64,000 nt of DNA from Siphonodentalium dalli (lineage: Eukaryota > Mollusca > Scaphopoda > Gadilida > Siphonodentaliidae): NCBI GenBank assembly GCA_032622095.1, contig CP136068.1, positions 137,585,989 to 137,649,988 of the forward strand, in the 5' to 3' direction. The notes under the pieces are model-generated. The model was not told where the DNA came from. It did no database searches and saw only the letters and a list, made by a program, of their open reading frames with translations. The translations under genes were made by a program, and so were the position numbers. Positions 1-11,739 of the stretch are shown piece after piece. Position 1 is the first letter of the stretch. Every line of letters begins with the position of its first letter.

Positions 1-339
1 AGTTTTAAGCAGGATGCCGGATTCCAGGGGAGGGGGACGTCACCCTAGCTGATGTGTTCAATATTTCCCCGACATAGAAGTCTTTGTTCATCACATCGGA
101 ATGTTCAGACTTGATGCAATTTATCTGGATTCATAGTAAACTAGACTTATTTTATGAACCGCAGGTCCTGTTGAAATTCAAAGAGAGATAATTCATTAGA
201 CAGATATAGGAGATATGTTTTTAAGGGGAGGTCAAGTGATCAATTTTGAATGGGGATTTACATGCAAATCTGCGGAGCAAAAATTACAGAGTTGCACATA
301 CTTCTGAGTGTGACTTGATGTGTTATTGGAAACAACAAG

Positions 340-623
340 TATTTATCTGGCGGGTCCGCTTGGAACATGTTCAATGATAATGTTGATGTATATATTTTTG
401 AATTTATATTGATTTTTCAAATGTAGGTTAAGTACGGAAGCCCATTGCGGTCACATGGGTCACAATAAAAACAATTATTGCGTTTAAACGCAACAATTTT
501 TTGTTATTGTGACCCACGTGACCGCAATGGGCTTCCGTAGTTAAGTGGTGTAATTCCAGACAAAAATTTTGAAAAATATATTTATTGCAAAATTTTCTAA
601 TTTTCTAACCCGCCAGATAAATA
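340..623. mobile_element. Short terminal-inverted-repeat element, copy 1
   Basis: Ends are inverted repeats: TATTTATCTGGCGGGT at 340-355 and its reverse complement at 608-623. A hairpin element (433-539) is inserted inside it. No coding sequence is visible. The superfamily is not determinable from this alone; a TA target is possible. Confidence 0.6.
433..539. mobile_element. 107-bp foldback element nested in the 340-623 element, copy 1
   Basis: A nearly perfect palindrome: TACGGAAGCCCATTGCGGTC at the left and its reverse complement at the right, with arms of about 50 bp and a short centre around TTTAAA. It is flanked by GTTAAG on both sides (427-432 and 540-545), as expected for a target duplication. 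Both arms together could form a long hairpin RNA or a cruciform. Confidence 0.75.
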
Positions 624-699
624 CCAAAATAAACCATTGGTTACATCAGATAAATGCTCTTCCAATGAAGCCACAAGTTTGCAGATATAGCTTTGTCGG

Positions 700-816
700 C
701 TAACCATTTCTATAATAGATAATTTTATCATTGATGAGTAGTTCCCTTAGGAAATGTTCAGATAATAAGTTCAACTTTATATAACTGAGTGGGATAATCC
801 ATTCAGAAAGGGTTAA
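700..816. mobile_element. TTAA-type miniature element family P2, internally deleted copy
   Basis: Matches the P2 ends (CTAACCATTTCTATA on the left, AGAAAGGGTTAA on the right), but the second half of the internal hairpin and the following ~150 bp are missing compared with 8486-8756. The break lies just after AATAAGTTCAAC, within the hairpin. Confidence 0.75.
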
Positions 817-2326
817 AGATTTAGCCTTCGAAAAGGAAAATGCCATTAATTTCTAACAATACTGAAACAAGCCAACTGTGTCAGCAGTGGAAAACTTTCC
901 TGGTATTTCAAATGGATTTTCTTAAAAACTGTCAGGAATTTCTTTGTGAAATTTCTTACAAGCCATTATTGGGACAAAATATACCGTTGGAAATTATGGC
1001 CTAATTTACTTCACTTTTATGACATGATATCCATGACATATCTAATGATCATGAGAGAAAAAATTATTCTTGATTCGTGAAATTTAATGATTAATTTCAT
1101 TTAGAAGGCAACTGCCCATAAATTATTTCTATATCTGAGAATTTTCATGTCATGCCTGCATGTTGATCAATGAAAAATGGACTGAGATGAGTTCTGCATG
1201 GGTTATGGGTTCATAACCAAGTTAAATCTTACCACCATATCTCTTAACACTGTGGCCTAATTCAAGTTGATTGATCTTTGCTTGAGTGGACCACACTGCA
1301 TGTCAAATTGGTTTTCATTTGGGCTGCAATATTTGCGACTGCTTTGTTCTTCATTATGGGGGGTATATTATTATATTATGCAATTACAAAAAAATATTTC
1401 AACATTGTGATATAAATGAAGCCTCTTCTCATAGAGCCAAGACAAGAAGCTATTATATATATAGGTGACTGGAGTGTTGTGTGAAAATAACAATTATTAT
1501 AGAAGTTCTTGGTACCAAAATGCAAGTAATTTTCTTTTTTCATTTGCCGTGTAAGCAGAAAACTACCTAGGATAATTATTTGACTAATTTGGCGTCCAAT
1601 TGACGGTGGATCAGAAGATCTACAAAGATAACGAAACAGCTAACAACGTTTATTTGGGTTACTTCGCAGAAGTTTAAAAAGAGCGCCGACGCAATCCACA
1701 AAGCTCGCCTACCAAATGTTTTAATAGCGTCGACTGTGGATATATATATATATTTATTAATTATAAATTCATAATATTTATTTTTAAATTGAACGACTAC
1801 ATATGTTGAAATGTGAAATTAACCAGAAACTAAGATACATCTTGTTAATTATGTTCCCAACTTCCTATAGTATAAGTTATAACCTAAAACTTAATATACT
1901 GTGCTGGGCGGGTGACTGTGTGACCCAAATCTGAAACAGAATTATCAAAATAATTATCTTTTTGTTTCTCCGGCTTTGAACCCAAATTAAAAATTAGTTT
2001 TCTTTGGCCTAAGCGATACATGGTTACAAGACAAGTGGGCATGGCATTGAGTCAACATGTTTAAAATCAGGTTACTATAATTTAAAAGGATATAATTTCC
2101 CCAAGATTCTAAGAAATGGAAAGGGCATTATAAATATTAAAATATTTAAAACACAACACATGTAGCAGTGTACGGTGCTTTAATATCACTGTGCTACAAT
2201 ACAACTTATATTATAAGGCAATGGGAACCAATCGTAACTCAGTGCCACCCCCACCCATCTATGCAAATCAAATCGACATCCCTGTTGCCGTGGGCCGTCT
2301 TTAGACCTGCACGCATATACAAATAT

Positions 2327-2854
2327 AGTCCAAGTCTTCTCGTACTAAAACCGGCTAAGATATTGGGATGGAGGTGCCGGTCTTTAGTCCGAGTTCCAGG
2401 CCCATGCATTCTTATGACACGACTTAAGCGTTTGTGACCCACTCAAATAAAACCACAATTATATGAAATAAAATATCACAATTGCGACAATAAACGGATA
2501 TTTTCCGCAGAAGACATGCTATTTGATCTGAAACCCACATCAGTTGTGAATTGAAAGCGGTAATTTAATGCGAAAAGAGACATTTACCGCAATGTTTACA
2601 AATTTTTAAAAGTATGCGAACTCAGTTGACCTCGCGAACTGTGTTCGGCATTTTCCGTTGAAAATATTCCGTAGATTTTCGACTGACCACGCAAATTACG
2701 ATGAATTCTCCATTGTAATCGTAATTATGTGTGTCAATAAATAAAAAATAAATAGATTAATTAAACATTGAAGATATAAATGTAATACATTAAATAAATT
2801 ACGGGGAATTACAACCCTCTCAAAGTTTAAAACAGTGTAAACACAACGACCATT
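2327..2854. other. No gene or clear element seen
   Basis: AT-rich unique-looking sequence between the duplicated block and a dispersed repeat. Only short open frames are present, none with a recognisable domain. Confidence 0.5.
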
Positions 2855-3055
2855 AGAATAAATAATATGGTGCTACATTTCCCACATTTGGTGGACTTCA
2901 GTGAAATTAAGATATATACTAAGCGAACGGAGCAATATACTGCTCTTGTTAAGCACACACAAAAATCAAACAAAATTTGTAGAAATTTTTAACCTTAAGT
3001 TTGAAAAGTCCCACTAAAACGGAAGAACTATATTTCGAAACTGTGTGATTCGGTT
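2855..3055 (-). repeat. Dispersed repeat, inverted relative to 28497-28665
   Basis: Read on the minus strand this matches 28497-28665: the same order of CACAGTTTCGAAATAT, TTTTAGTGGGACTTTTCAAA, TCCGTTCGCTTAGTATATAT and GTCCACCAAATGTGGG is present, with moderate divergence. No coding capacity is evident. Confidence 0.6.
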
Positions 3056-3584
3056 GACAATGGTCAGAAAATTCCGTGGGTAATTTGACGCAAAAATAAT
3101 CAACCGACTTTAGAAAACAATCAATTATAATTATGCATGTAATCAACCACACTGGCACCGTTGTACTGGTAGCTTGTAAAATGGCCCAAACGATCACCAG
3201 TAGTCCTACCCTACCATTAGCTATACGGAGACTTGGTGAATACAGGCGCGGTAACTCTTCGCGCATTGGATATATTTAGAGTTGTCGGACCAGAGCCTCT
3301 GGTAAAGATGACGCTGATGAGGGTGGCGACGGGGTCATCCCGTTTTGCAGACACCTATTGTTTTCGGTAGGTTAGGGTAAAGGTGTGAATAATTCTCTTA
3401 ATTACCATTTAGGCCCTTCCTAGTTGGTTTGATTGGATTCGGTTTTTTTCTGCCCTTTTTATTATGAGAAAGAACCGAGGTTTGGGTTGAATTTATGACT
3501 GTTTATTAGTTATGGATAATATAAAATACATGCAAATAATAATGACAAAAACAATGAGGTATCTTGAAATGACGTCTGGAATTT

Positions 3585-4026
3585 TCTAAGGCACGATACT
3601 TTCTCTTCTGTGAATTCCATTTAGTAAGGTCTTCAGAAACGTTAGCAGAATTTAAACGAAACATTAACAGTGGTCGTTCAAAGATTGCTAAATTTTATTA
3701 CCATAGTTATTCTCGTAAAGCTCAAGTTTATCATACTAGAATCAGATTGGGATGCAGTAACCTGAACAAAGACCTTGTCACAAATCACCTTAAAGAGTCC
3801 CCGATGTGTCCTTGTGGTGGCTTTGAAATTGAATCTGCATATCATTTTCTCTTGAAATGTCCAGTATATACTCAAGCAAGAACTGAAATGTTTGCTGATC
3901 TGCCACCGATTAGAATATCACCTGATGTACTTCTGTATGCATGGGTCGCTTGAACTCGCTGATGATTTGAACATTAAAATTTTCGATGTTGTACAGAAGT
4001 TCATTATATGTACTGGGCGTTTCTGA
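3585..4026 (+). pseudogene. Non-LTR retrotransposon (LINE) reverse-transcriptase C-terminus, truncated
   Basis: The reading frame from about 3585 to 3953 encodes the tail of a LINE polyprotein. Visible motifs are a basic stretch with RLGCSNLNKDL followed by a zinc-knuckle-like CPCG-x(10)-H-x(4)-C pattern (MCPCGGFE...AYHFLLKCPVY). This is the cysteine-histidine motif at the end of many invertebrate LINE ORF2 proteins. A frameshift near 3950 moves the last residues (ELADDLNIKIFDVVQKF) into another frame, ending at the stop at 4024-4026. The endonuclease and reverse-transcriptase catalytic parts are absent, as expected for a 5'-truncated insertion. The clade is not resolved; jockey-like is a guess. 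Confidence 0.75.
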
Positions 4027-4654
4027 CTAACGGGTAAGATGGTTAACGCCGAAACACGCGTGTTACTAATAAACTATATGTAAAAGTCTTAAATTATAGT
4101 CACTGCGCGTGTTTTAGCCCTATCACCTCGCCCTCAATAATTGAATAATTAGTTATGGTACATACACACTTCGTCACTTATTAAATACTTATTAAATACA
4201 TTAACTAAACAGCTGATTAATGGAATGGAAATAATTCTGATAACCCGCTGTTTTCAAATTCTCTCCAATTGGGTCGTAGCGTGATCAAATTTGTTTTGAA
4301 TTTAGATTCTTCATTGGCTTGTGACAATAAATGGTGATCAATTTAACATGATAAAATCCTCTCTTATTTCTCCGTGACATATCTTATCCTGGTGTTAATG
4401 GTAAGTTTATCTACCCCCTTTTCAACTACTACCTGCACTCCCTTTCCCTTTCTCTTTCCTATCCCTTCATCTATAAACTTGATTATTCGGACCATACAGA
4501 ACCAAGCCCGTCTGCTATACCCCAATGGTATCTATTGGGGTAACATTTATTTACTGAGGATAGGACTTAACACAAGCCCCCAAGCGTGTTGCCCAATCAT
4601 CGTTTGAACACTTTAAGATTATATGTTATGTATTTATTGTTTGTAATTATGTTC

Positions 4655-4867
4655 TGTTTAGTTCAAATAAAATATTGTTTAAACCAATTCCATTTTGTTT
4701 TAGAATGTGACGTAATTAAAGACCTCAGAGAGAAATACATCCCACAATATTATTGGAAATATCCCGTTAGAGAAATTCCACGATTTACTCACTATATGTA
4801 ACGTGGCAATACTAAAACGACTTTGCATATTTCTCAAACTTGCATTCAATTTCAAACGGATAAAATA
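4655..4867 (+). pseudogene. LINE ORF2 C-terminal fragment, second type
   Basis: A short frame reads FHFVLECDVIKDLREKYIP then QYYWKYP, which matches the C-terminal end pattern of a group of marine-invertebrate LINE ORF2 proteins (H...C, DLR, YY-W-P). After a frameshift near 4768 the frame continues as KFHDLLTICNVAILKRLCIF to a stop at about 4867, which resembles the usual final helix of these proteins. Only about 70 residues survive. It is different in sequence from the fragment at 3585-4026, so two separate LINE insertions are inferred. Confidence 0.65.
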
Positions 4868-5099
4868 GTAATCTCACACGAAGGAAGCAGTGAAGCTGGA
4901 GGTACAGAACATAATGGAACTAGAATGCACTCTCTGGAGCTGCCTATACTTGCGCCCATCACACATTCGGCATGTGTTGCGGTGTCTTACCAACAGCAGC
5001 TTGAGTCACGGGTGCTGGCCCCTCGTTTGAGAGAGATCGATAAAAAAATTCTAGATATCAAATCTCAGTTCATCCATCGCTGAATTAGTTGTGTGTACG

Positions 5100-5804
5100 G
5101 ACATAATATCTCTATTATCTCAAGTTGATATATTACACTATTATAAATGCTAGTCTTAGTAATACGTACGAGTTGTTTGACATATTTATAGAACATTATA
5201 GACATCGTTCATATAAAGATACGAAACGAAGTTGTTGGCAGATGGAATAGCCAGTCCGTGTAACACGAGTCTCAGCTGTATGGACATTGACGCAATCATG
5301 TCTGGTGTTTTGCGCGCCCATGTAGCTCGTGACGTCCTGATGTGCGTCATGACGTCATGGCGTCTTGATCGGTTTCCAGAAAGAAATCATTCAAAATTGT
5401 TAATTTATGAACGATTTATTACCAAAATAAAACCAGATGACGATACAAATTAAGTATATATCTTGATTTAAATTACAATTGATGCAACCATTTCATATTT
5501 TGCGTGTCCATTATTTACAGTATGTACTTCCGGTATGACGTAACATGTTCGCGGAAGGACAGACAACAGACAAAGATCCGAACCGAAAACATTACTTGCG
5601 TCCAGCATGAACTGGCGCAAGTAAAGAGCTAGTATTTCCGTTTTGTTGTGTAAATCCCTTTTCATTGTTAAAAAAAATGAAAATACTACCGCACTGAAAT
5701 TATTTATCGAATTTTATACCCAGTGCCACTTAGCCAGTTCGGTAAAATTCATCTTTGTATATATGTATATATATTGTTGACTAATGTATGTTATATTCAA
5801 AGAT
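5100..5804. other. Non-coding; contains a CRE-like cluster
   Basis: No element or gene is recognised. The stretch 5290-5370 is GC-richer and carries several TGACG motifs including a perfect palindromic TGACGTCA at 5350-5357. Open frames here have no recognisable domain. Confidence 0.4.
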
Positions 5805-5937
5805 GAAAGACCGCCGGATTTTTCCGGAATTCCGGATTTTCGTAAAATTTCGTTCCGGTTCCTGATTTTTTTGCCATTCCGGAAAATTAAAAAAATTAAA
5901 ATCGAAAAAATGGCGGTAATTTTACGTATTTTCGCAT

Positions 5938-6360
5938 TTGTTTACAATAGTTTTGACTAAATTACCCATGTTTAAGATCGTTGATAGATCTGTGGACTTA
6001 GCATCCCTAGAGAAGGATGTTAAGAACAAGTTTCGATGGGTTTGGCTCGAAGAAAAAGACGGAAACGGCGATTTTCTATCGGATTACGTTCGCAAAATTG
6101 ACATTCCGGGTTTCGTTTTTTGCGAATGGTGTGCATGTAAGCTGAAGTATTCGAACTCGGGAAAGGCTGACATCAAGAATCACGCGAAGAAGGACACGCA
6201 CAAACAGATTAAGAAAGTAAAAAAAACAACACAACAGTTGCCTTCACTGTTTGTTTCCGCAAAAGCAAAACAAGAATGTCAAAATCCACCACCGAAAAAG
6301 TCATGTGCATTGCCCTATGGTGCAGCAAAAAACTGCTCTGCTGTGCACACGGAAGCCGCC
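5938..6360 (+). pseudogene. BED-type zinc-finger protein fragment (transposase-associated N-terminus)
   Basis: An open frame encodes about 140 residues. Residues about 60-85 read FCEWCACKLKYSN...DIKNHAKKDTHK, a C-x2-C then H-x5-H zinc finger of the BED/C2CH kind found at the N-terminus of hAT transposases and related proteins. It is preceded by a charged segment (FRWVWLEEKDGNGDFLSDY) usual in marine-invertebrate members. After about residue 140 the frame runs into sequence that, on the other strand, is a LINE ORF1-like relic, so the rest of the protein is lost. The upstream 5805-5880 is full of CCGG/TTCCGG repeats, which could be subterminal sequence of the same element. No catalytic domain is present. 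Confidence 0.55.
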
Positions 6361-6369
6361 ACAATGAAT

Positions 6370-6852
6370 GTTGGGTGTCTGCTTTCGCTTGATCAACTTC
6401 CATTTTCATTCCCATAAAGAGGCCTTCCATAGATTTAAGTCGTGAACCAAAATTTTCAACGTCACTTTTGACTTTATCAAGAGTATCGAGTCGTGTATGC
6501 ACATTACCTAGCATCTGGATTATAGTGTCATATTTGTCTCCATCCGATCGCCCACTTTGTTGTTGTGAGACCGAATTTTGAGCGCGAAAACTTATTTCTT
6601 CTTTTCGGTTTTGGGGAGTGTCAAACACATTATAAGAATTTTTACTGCATCTATTGCGTTCGGTCCATCATTTTGAAGCATTCGATAAGATTGTCCGATG
6701 ACTGATGAAACCTCACTCCTTGTTTGCGGGGATGTAGCCATGTTAGGTTCTTTCGAAGGCGGTGGTGTCAGTTCTTTACTGGCCTTTCGTTTTTCTGGAC
6801 CATCTGCCATCTTGCAAAGGATTAGTTGTAATTTCGCAACAATATGGTTCAT
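6370..6852 (-). pseudogene. LINE ORF1-like coiled-coil protein, frameshifted relic
   Basis: On the minus strand a frame starts at 6852 (MNHIVAKLQLILCKMADGPEKRK...) with a low-complexity basic/proline N-terminus. After a frameshift near 6600 it continues into RKEEISFRAQNSVSQQQ and a heptad-patterned coiled coil (IIQMLGNVHTRLDTLDKVKS...FGSRLKSMEGLFMGMK). A basic-proline N-terminus followed by a coiled coil is typical of ORF1 proteins of L1/Tx1-like LINEs. It breaks off near 6370, where it meets the BED-finger relic. Upstream sequence (6860-7180) may be its 5' UTR. No RNA-binding domain can be seen, so this stays tentative. Confidence 0.4.
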
Positions 6853-6984
6853 GACAAATTATACTTATCGTATCTTTAGAGTTTTAAATGTCGATCCAGA
6901 TCTTCAGATGACTACGGATTTTAACTTAGAAAGTAAATTGAAATCGGAGCAAATTTACAGCCGCCATGCTCATTTCCCGCACAT

Positions 6985-7180
6985 GCGCAGTTCCTTACGC
7001 AGTAACTTACAAGTGTCAACAGTGTAAACACGTTTAATGTGGCCTGGACACAACACTAAATATTCACGATGAACATTAGTTAGCGTAACTTACATATGCG
7101 CGAAATACAAGTGACAACAGTTACCGTGGCCTTAGTTTTGACAAGTTGGCCTGGGGCCTGGACACAACACTTAACTTGGA
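6985..7180 (-). repeat. Two partial direct repeats, possible LINE 5' UTR monomers
   Basis: GTGGCCTGGACACAACACTA at about 7038 recurs as GGCCTGGACACAACACTTAA at about 7153, with matching upstream text (GTAACTTACA, AAGTG-CAACAGT). Tandem 5' monomers with promoter activity are known in some LINEs; that role is inference. Confidence 0.35.
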
Positions 7181-7299
7181 TCGGCCTAATTGCCAGCGTT
7201 GTAACAACACAGTCGGTCGCACCTTGAGTTAATCCCCTGCCGCATGTCTGCAAAGTGAGACCAACCCATATCGACCCCCCCCCCCCTGTTCGGACGCCG

Positions 7300-7783
7300 G
7301 ATTCGGGGTCTGTTATGGCGTATTCCGGATGCCAGACCAGCGTATGCCGGATGCATTCAGGCGCATATTTCGGATGCCGGATGCTTCCATTGACATTCTT
7401 CTTGTCGTTAAACACCAAAAAACAACCAAGTTCCGTCCACTAATTCATATTTCTTTGCTCGAACTTAATATTCTCCACAATTCAGCTTGTTGTGTACTTC
7501 TCGTTATTATAGCTAAATGTTAATTAAAAATAGTAGCGTTCAAATAGATCGTAGTGATGACCTGTGGTTTGCTATGTGTTATCAGATTATAACTTCAGTA
7601 AAAAAAAAAATCAGTCAAGCTGCATGCTAAACCAAAAAACTAGCCTACTACAGCCAAAATGCAGACCAATTCCAATGAATCATGTCAACTTTTGCTTCAT
7701 TACTCACTCTATGTTCAATACATTTAGTGAAAAGACTATTCCGGATGCCGTCTCTCTGTTATGGAGTATTCCAAATGCCGGGG
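7300..7783. repeat. Dispersed GGATGCCGG-type direct repeats
   Basis: TCTGTTATGG-GTATTCC-ATGCC occurs at about 7309 and again at about 7758, and GATGCCGGAT appears repeatedly at 7340-7385 and at 7798. The last copy leads directly into the duplicated block. The boundaries of any element here are unclear. Confidence 0.4.
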
Positions 7784-8124
7784 TCAGTTTTAAGCAGGAT
7801 GCCGGATTCCAGGGGAGGGGGACGTCACCCTAGCTGATGTGTTCAATATTTCCCCGACATAGAAGTCTTTGTTCATCACATCGGAATGTTCAGACTTGAT
7901 GCAATTTATCTGGATTCATAGTAAACTAGACTTATTTTATGAACCGCGGGTCCTGTTGAAATTCAAAGATAGATAATTCATTAGACAGATATAGGAGATA
8001 TGTTTTTAAGAGGAGGTCAAGTGATCAATTTTGAATGGGGATTTACATGCAAATCTGCGGAGCAAAAATTACAGAGTTGCACATACTTCTGAGTGTGACT
8101 TGATGTGTTATTGGAAACAACAAG

Positions 8125-8409
8125 TATTTATCTGGCGGGTCCGATTGGAACATGTTCAATGATAATGCTGATATATATATTTTTGAATTTATATTGATTT
8201 TTCAAATGTAGGTTAAGTACGGAAGCCCATTGCGGTCACATGGGTCACAATAAAAACAATTATTGCGTTTAAACGCAACAATTTTTGTTTATTGTGACAC
8301 CACGTGACCGCAATGGGCTTCCGTAGTTAAGTGATGTAATTCCAGACAAAGATTTTGAAAAATATATTTATTGCAAAATTTTCTAATTTTCTAACCCGCC
8401 AGATAAATA
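8125..8409. mobile_element. Short terminal-inverted-repeat element, copy 2
   Basis: Same element as at 340-623, carried by the duplication, with the same nested hairpin. Confidence 0.6.
8218..8325. mobile_element. Nested foldback element, copy 2
   Basis: Same palindrome as 433-539, with GTTAAG on both sides (8212-8217, 8326-8331). A small change in the right arm (GTGACACCACGTG) breaks perfect symmetry. Confidence 0.75.
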
Positions 8410-8485
8410 CCAAAATAAACCATTGGTTACATCAGATAAATGCTCTTCCAATGAAGCCACAAGTTTGCAGATATAGCTTTGTCGG

Positions 8486-8756
8486 CTAACCATTTCTATA
8501 ATAGATAATTTTATCATTGATGAGTAGTTCCCTTAGGAAATGTTCAGATAATAAGTTCACCAAAATGACAATAGGTGAAACTTATTATCTAAACATTTCG
8601 CATTATTGAATATGAATTATTCTGCACTTGTATTATTATCATTTTGACTGGCTCTATTCTGCTCATATATCATCAACATCCCTCCAAATGAATAACAGAT
8701 CATTCGAGTGTATACTTTATATAACTGAGTGGGATAATCCATTCAGATAGGGTTAA
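8486..8756. mobile_element. TTAA-type miniature element family P2, full-length copy
   Basis: Left CTAACCATTTC and right GGGTTAA ends match P2 copies at 20170-20478, 44590-44876, 62320-62584 and 62764-63024. The internal hairpin GGAAATGTTCAGATAATAAG and its inverted partner CTTATTATCTAAACATTTC are both present. Non-coding. Confidence 0.8.
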
Positions 8757-10271
8757 AGATTTAGTCTTCGAAAAGGAAAATGCCATTAATTTCTAACAAT
8801 ACTGAAACAAGCCAACTGTGTCAGCAGTGGAAAACTTTCCTGGTATTTCAAATGGATTTTCTTAAAAACTGTCAGGAATTTCTTTGTGAAATTTCTTACA
8901 AGCCATTATTGGGACAAAATTTACCGTTGGAAATTATGGCCTAATTTACTTCACTTTTATGGCATGATATCCATGACATCACATCTAATGATCATGAGAG
9001 AAAAAAATGATTATTCTTGATTCGTGAAATTTAATGATTAATTTCATTTAGAAGGAAACTGCCCATAAATTATTTCTATATCTGAGAATTTTCATGTCAT
9101 GCCTGCATGTTGATCAATGAAAAATGGACGGAGATGAGTTCTGCATGGGTTATGGGTTCATAACCAAGTTAAATATTACCACCATATCTCTTAACACTGT
9201 GGCCTAATTCAAGTTGATTGATCTTTGCTTGAGTGGACCACACTGCATGTCAAATTGGTTTTCATTTGGGCTGCAATATTTGCGACTGCTTTGTTCTTCA
9301 TTATGGGGGGTATATTATTATATTATGCAATTACAAAAAAATATTTCAACATTGTGATATAAATGAAGCCACTTCTCATAGAGCCAAGACAAGAAGCTAT
9401 TATATATATAGGTGATTGGAGTGTTGTGTGAAAATAACAATTATTATAGAAGTTCTTGGTACCAAAATGCAAGTAATTTTCTTTTTTCATTTGCCGTGTA
9501 AGCAGAAAACTACTTAGGATAATTATTTGACTAATTTGGCGTCCAATTGACGGTGGATCAGAAGATCTACAAAGATAACGAAACAGCTAACAACGTTTAT
9601 TTGGGTTACTTCGCAGAAGTTTAAAAAGAGCGCCGACGCAATCCACAAAGCTCGCCTACCAAAAGTTTTAATAGCTCGACTGTGGATATATATATATTTA
9701 TTAATTATAAATTCATAATATATATTTTTTAATTGAACGACTACATATGTTGAAATGTGAAATTAACCAGAAACTAAGATACATCTTGTTAATTATGTTC
9801 CCAACTTCCTATAGTATAAGTTATAACCTAAAACTTAATATACTGCGCTGGGCGGGTGACTGTGTGACCCAAATCTGAAACAGAATTATCAAAATAATTT
9901 TCTTTTTGTTTCTCCGGCTTTGAACCCAAATTAAAAATTAGTTTTCTTTGGGCCTAAGCGATACATGGTTACAAGACAAGTGGGCATGGCATTGAGTCAA
10001 CATGTTTAAAATCAGGTTACTATAATTTAAAAGGATATAATTTCCCCAAGATTCTAAGAAATGGAAAGGGCATTATAAATATTAAAATATTTAAAACACA
10101 ACACATGTAGCAGTGTACGGTGCTTTAATGTCACTGTGCTACAATACAACTTATATTATAAGGCAAGGGGAACCAATCGTAACTCAGTGCCACCCCCACC
10201 CATCTATGCAAATCAAATCGACATCCCTGTTGCCGTGGGCCGTCTTTAGACCTGCACGCGTATACAAATAA

Positions 10272-11375
10272 AGAAGATACCTTACCTAGATGCATTCTAT
10301 AGTTGCTGCCCATGAGAGACTGGTGTTGACGAAAGAACTGTCTCGTATTGTCATATTTAGAACAAATCTTGAAATCAAAAACCTTGCGAAAAGAAACAGC
10401 CAAACATTTTCGAACAGATGTGACCTAGTGACGTCAAAACTCGAACAAACCACGATTCTCCTCTTTCAATTCAAGTCTCTAACTTAAAGTCTAAGCATTC
10501 TCGGTAAATTAGACACATCATGACAACTACACAGACACGAACAACAATATAATACCTACTCCGTGATTAGATAACTAATTCTCTTTTAATTTCTCTCTAA
10601 TTCGAACAAACGGTGAATTAGAAGAGAGAACCAAACAGCGACATTGCATGAGAATAAAATCACATCTGTGATACTAGGTCACTAAGCGAGCTAGTGGACC
10701 GAATCAGGTTGTTCACGTGCAGGTCAAAATGACGCGATGTTTTATTGCGACAGGGGTGCACTGAGGGGGCGATCAAAGAAGTATCTTTTTGATGTGATGT
10801 TATGCCAGTAATCGACGCGTATTTTCAGAAATGTATAACAGTGTATGCATATGCGGTGGATCCATCCCATTAACAGCCAACTCATTCGGTAGTAAATGGT
10901 ATTATATCTACCATAGAGCGTAGGCTTTGGGTCCGTATACAACATATAACTTGACATGGGCCCGAGTTGGTCATGCTCGCCCAGCGTCGATCTCTACTCT
11001 TGGCGCGCCGGACAAGCCCGGCAAAGTGTTCTGTTATATAAATACGCACCTAATAATAACCACATATATGATATATATAAATCAAGTTAATTAAATGACT
11101 ATAGATTGATACATCTTAGAAAGATCATAAATGAACAGGGAAATTAATTCAATGTATTATGATTATATTATGCGTGATGATGCACACGTGACTGTATATA
11201 TTATTTGTATATATTTATTTGTAATTTGTCTTGAATGTCTTATATATAGATGTTAGACAATAAATGATGATGATGAGGATATGGTAATGGTAATGGTAAT
11301 GGATATACGTATTATACATGGGGCCCGCACCTGTAGAAAAATGACAATGGCATGTTGGGCAAACAACGCAGTTAC
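10272..11375. other. Non-coding; microsatellite near 11260
   Basis: No gene or element recognised. A short (GATG)/(TGGTAA) simple repeat lies at about 11262-11303. The rest is AT-rich unique-looking DNA. Confidence 0.5.
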
Positions 11376-11739
11376 TTAACCCTTTACCCAACAGAACGCC
11401 CAGAAACGCCCTAACAGCCTAAATTATCTTCGGTCTGTCTCAATAAAACCATGGAAATATGGGTATCATTGGAACCGGCTCATTGAGCAGATTGTGATAG
11501 TTACAGTTATGCCCTGTGCCAATGCATTCTCTTATATATGCGAGTCGACCATAGGTCGCCTCGCATATATAAGAGAATGCATTGGCCTAAAAAAACTTTT
11601 TTTTAACACTTTTTACCATTTTTTCTTTAATATGTGTTAAGCCAATGCATTCTCTTATATATGCGAGGCGACCTATGGTCGACTCGCATATATAAGAGAA
11701 TGCATTGGCACAGGGCCCTTCTGTTGGGTAAAGGGTTAA
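11376..11739. mobile_element. Twin-hairpin TTAA miniature element (family P1), copy a
   Basis: TTAA at both ends, with inverted termini TTAACCCTTTACCCAACA and its complement TGTTGGGTAAAGGGTTAA. Inside are two 67-bp hairpins, 11519-11585 and 11642-11708. Each hairpin has ~30-bp arms starting CCAATGCATTCTCTTATATA and a 3-bp loop, and the second is the exact reverse complement of the first. TTAA target plus CCC terminus is the hallmark of piggyBac-type elements; the assignment is by that rule only. Confidence 0.85.

Larger units (their letters stand above)
1..2326. repeat. Segmental duplication, copy 1 (left part)
   Basis: This block is repeated at 7784-10271 with very high identity; only scattered substitutions and small indels are seen. 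The right breakpoint is after 'TACAAATA' near 2326, where the two copies diverge. The left end may lie outside the window. Copy 1 lacks about 150 bp that copy 2 has inside a miniature element (700-816 against 8486-8756). Nested small elements lie at 340-623, 433-539 and 700-816. A 60-residue open frame at 1286-1468 is conserved in both copies but has no recognisable domain. A more diverged inverted copy of the 890-1530 part lies at about 23240-24070. Confidence 0.9.
7784..10271. repeat. Segmental duplication, copy 2
   Basis: Homologous to 1-2326, in the same orientation, about 7.8 kb away. It carries the full-length form of the P2 element that is internally deleted in copy 1. Otherwise the differences are sparse point changes and short microsatellite-length changes. 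Either a genuine tandem duplication or an assembly that kept two haplotypes would give this pattern. Confidence 0.9.

Noticed and set aside
4823-5083. 86-residue plus-strand frame
   Set aside because: No domain, no splice context; composition not distinct from surroundings.
11519-11585. 67-bp hairpin as a terminator or microRNA gene
   Set aside because: It is a part of a repeated TTAA element present in several copies; no evidence for an independent RNA gene.
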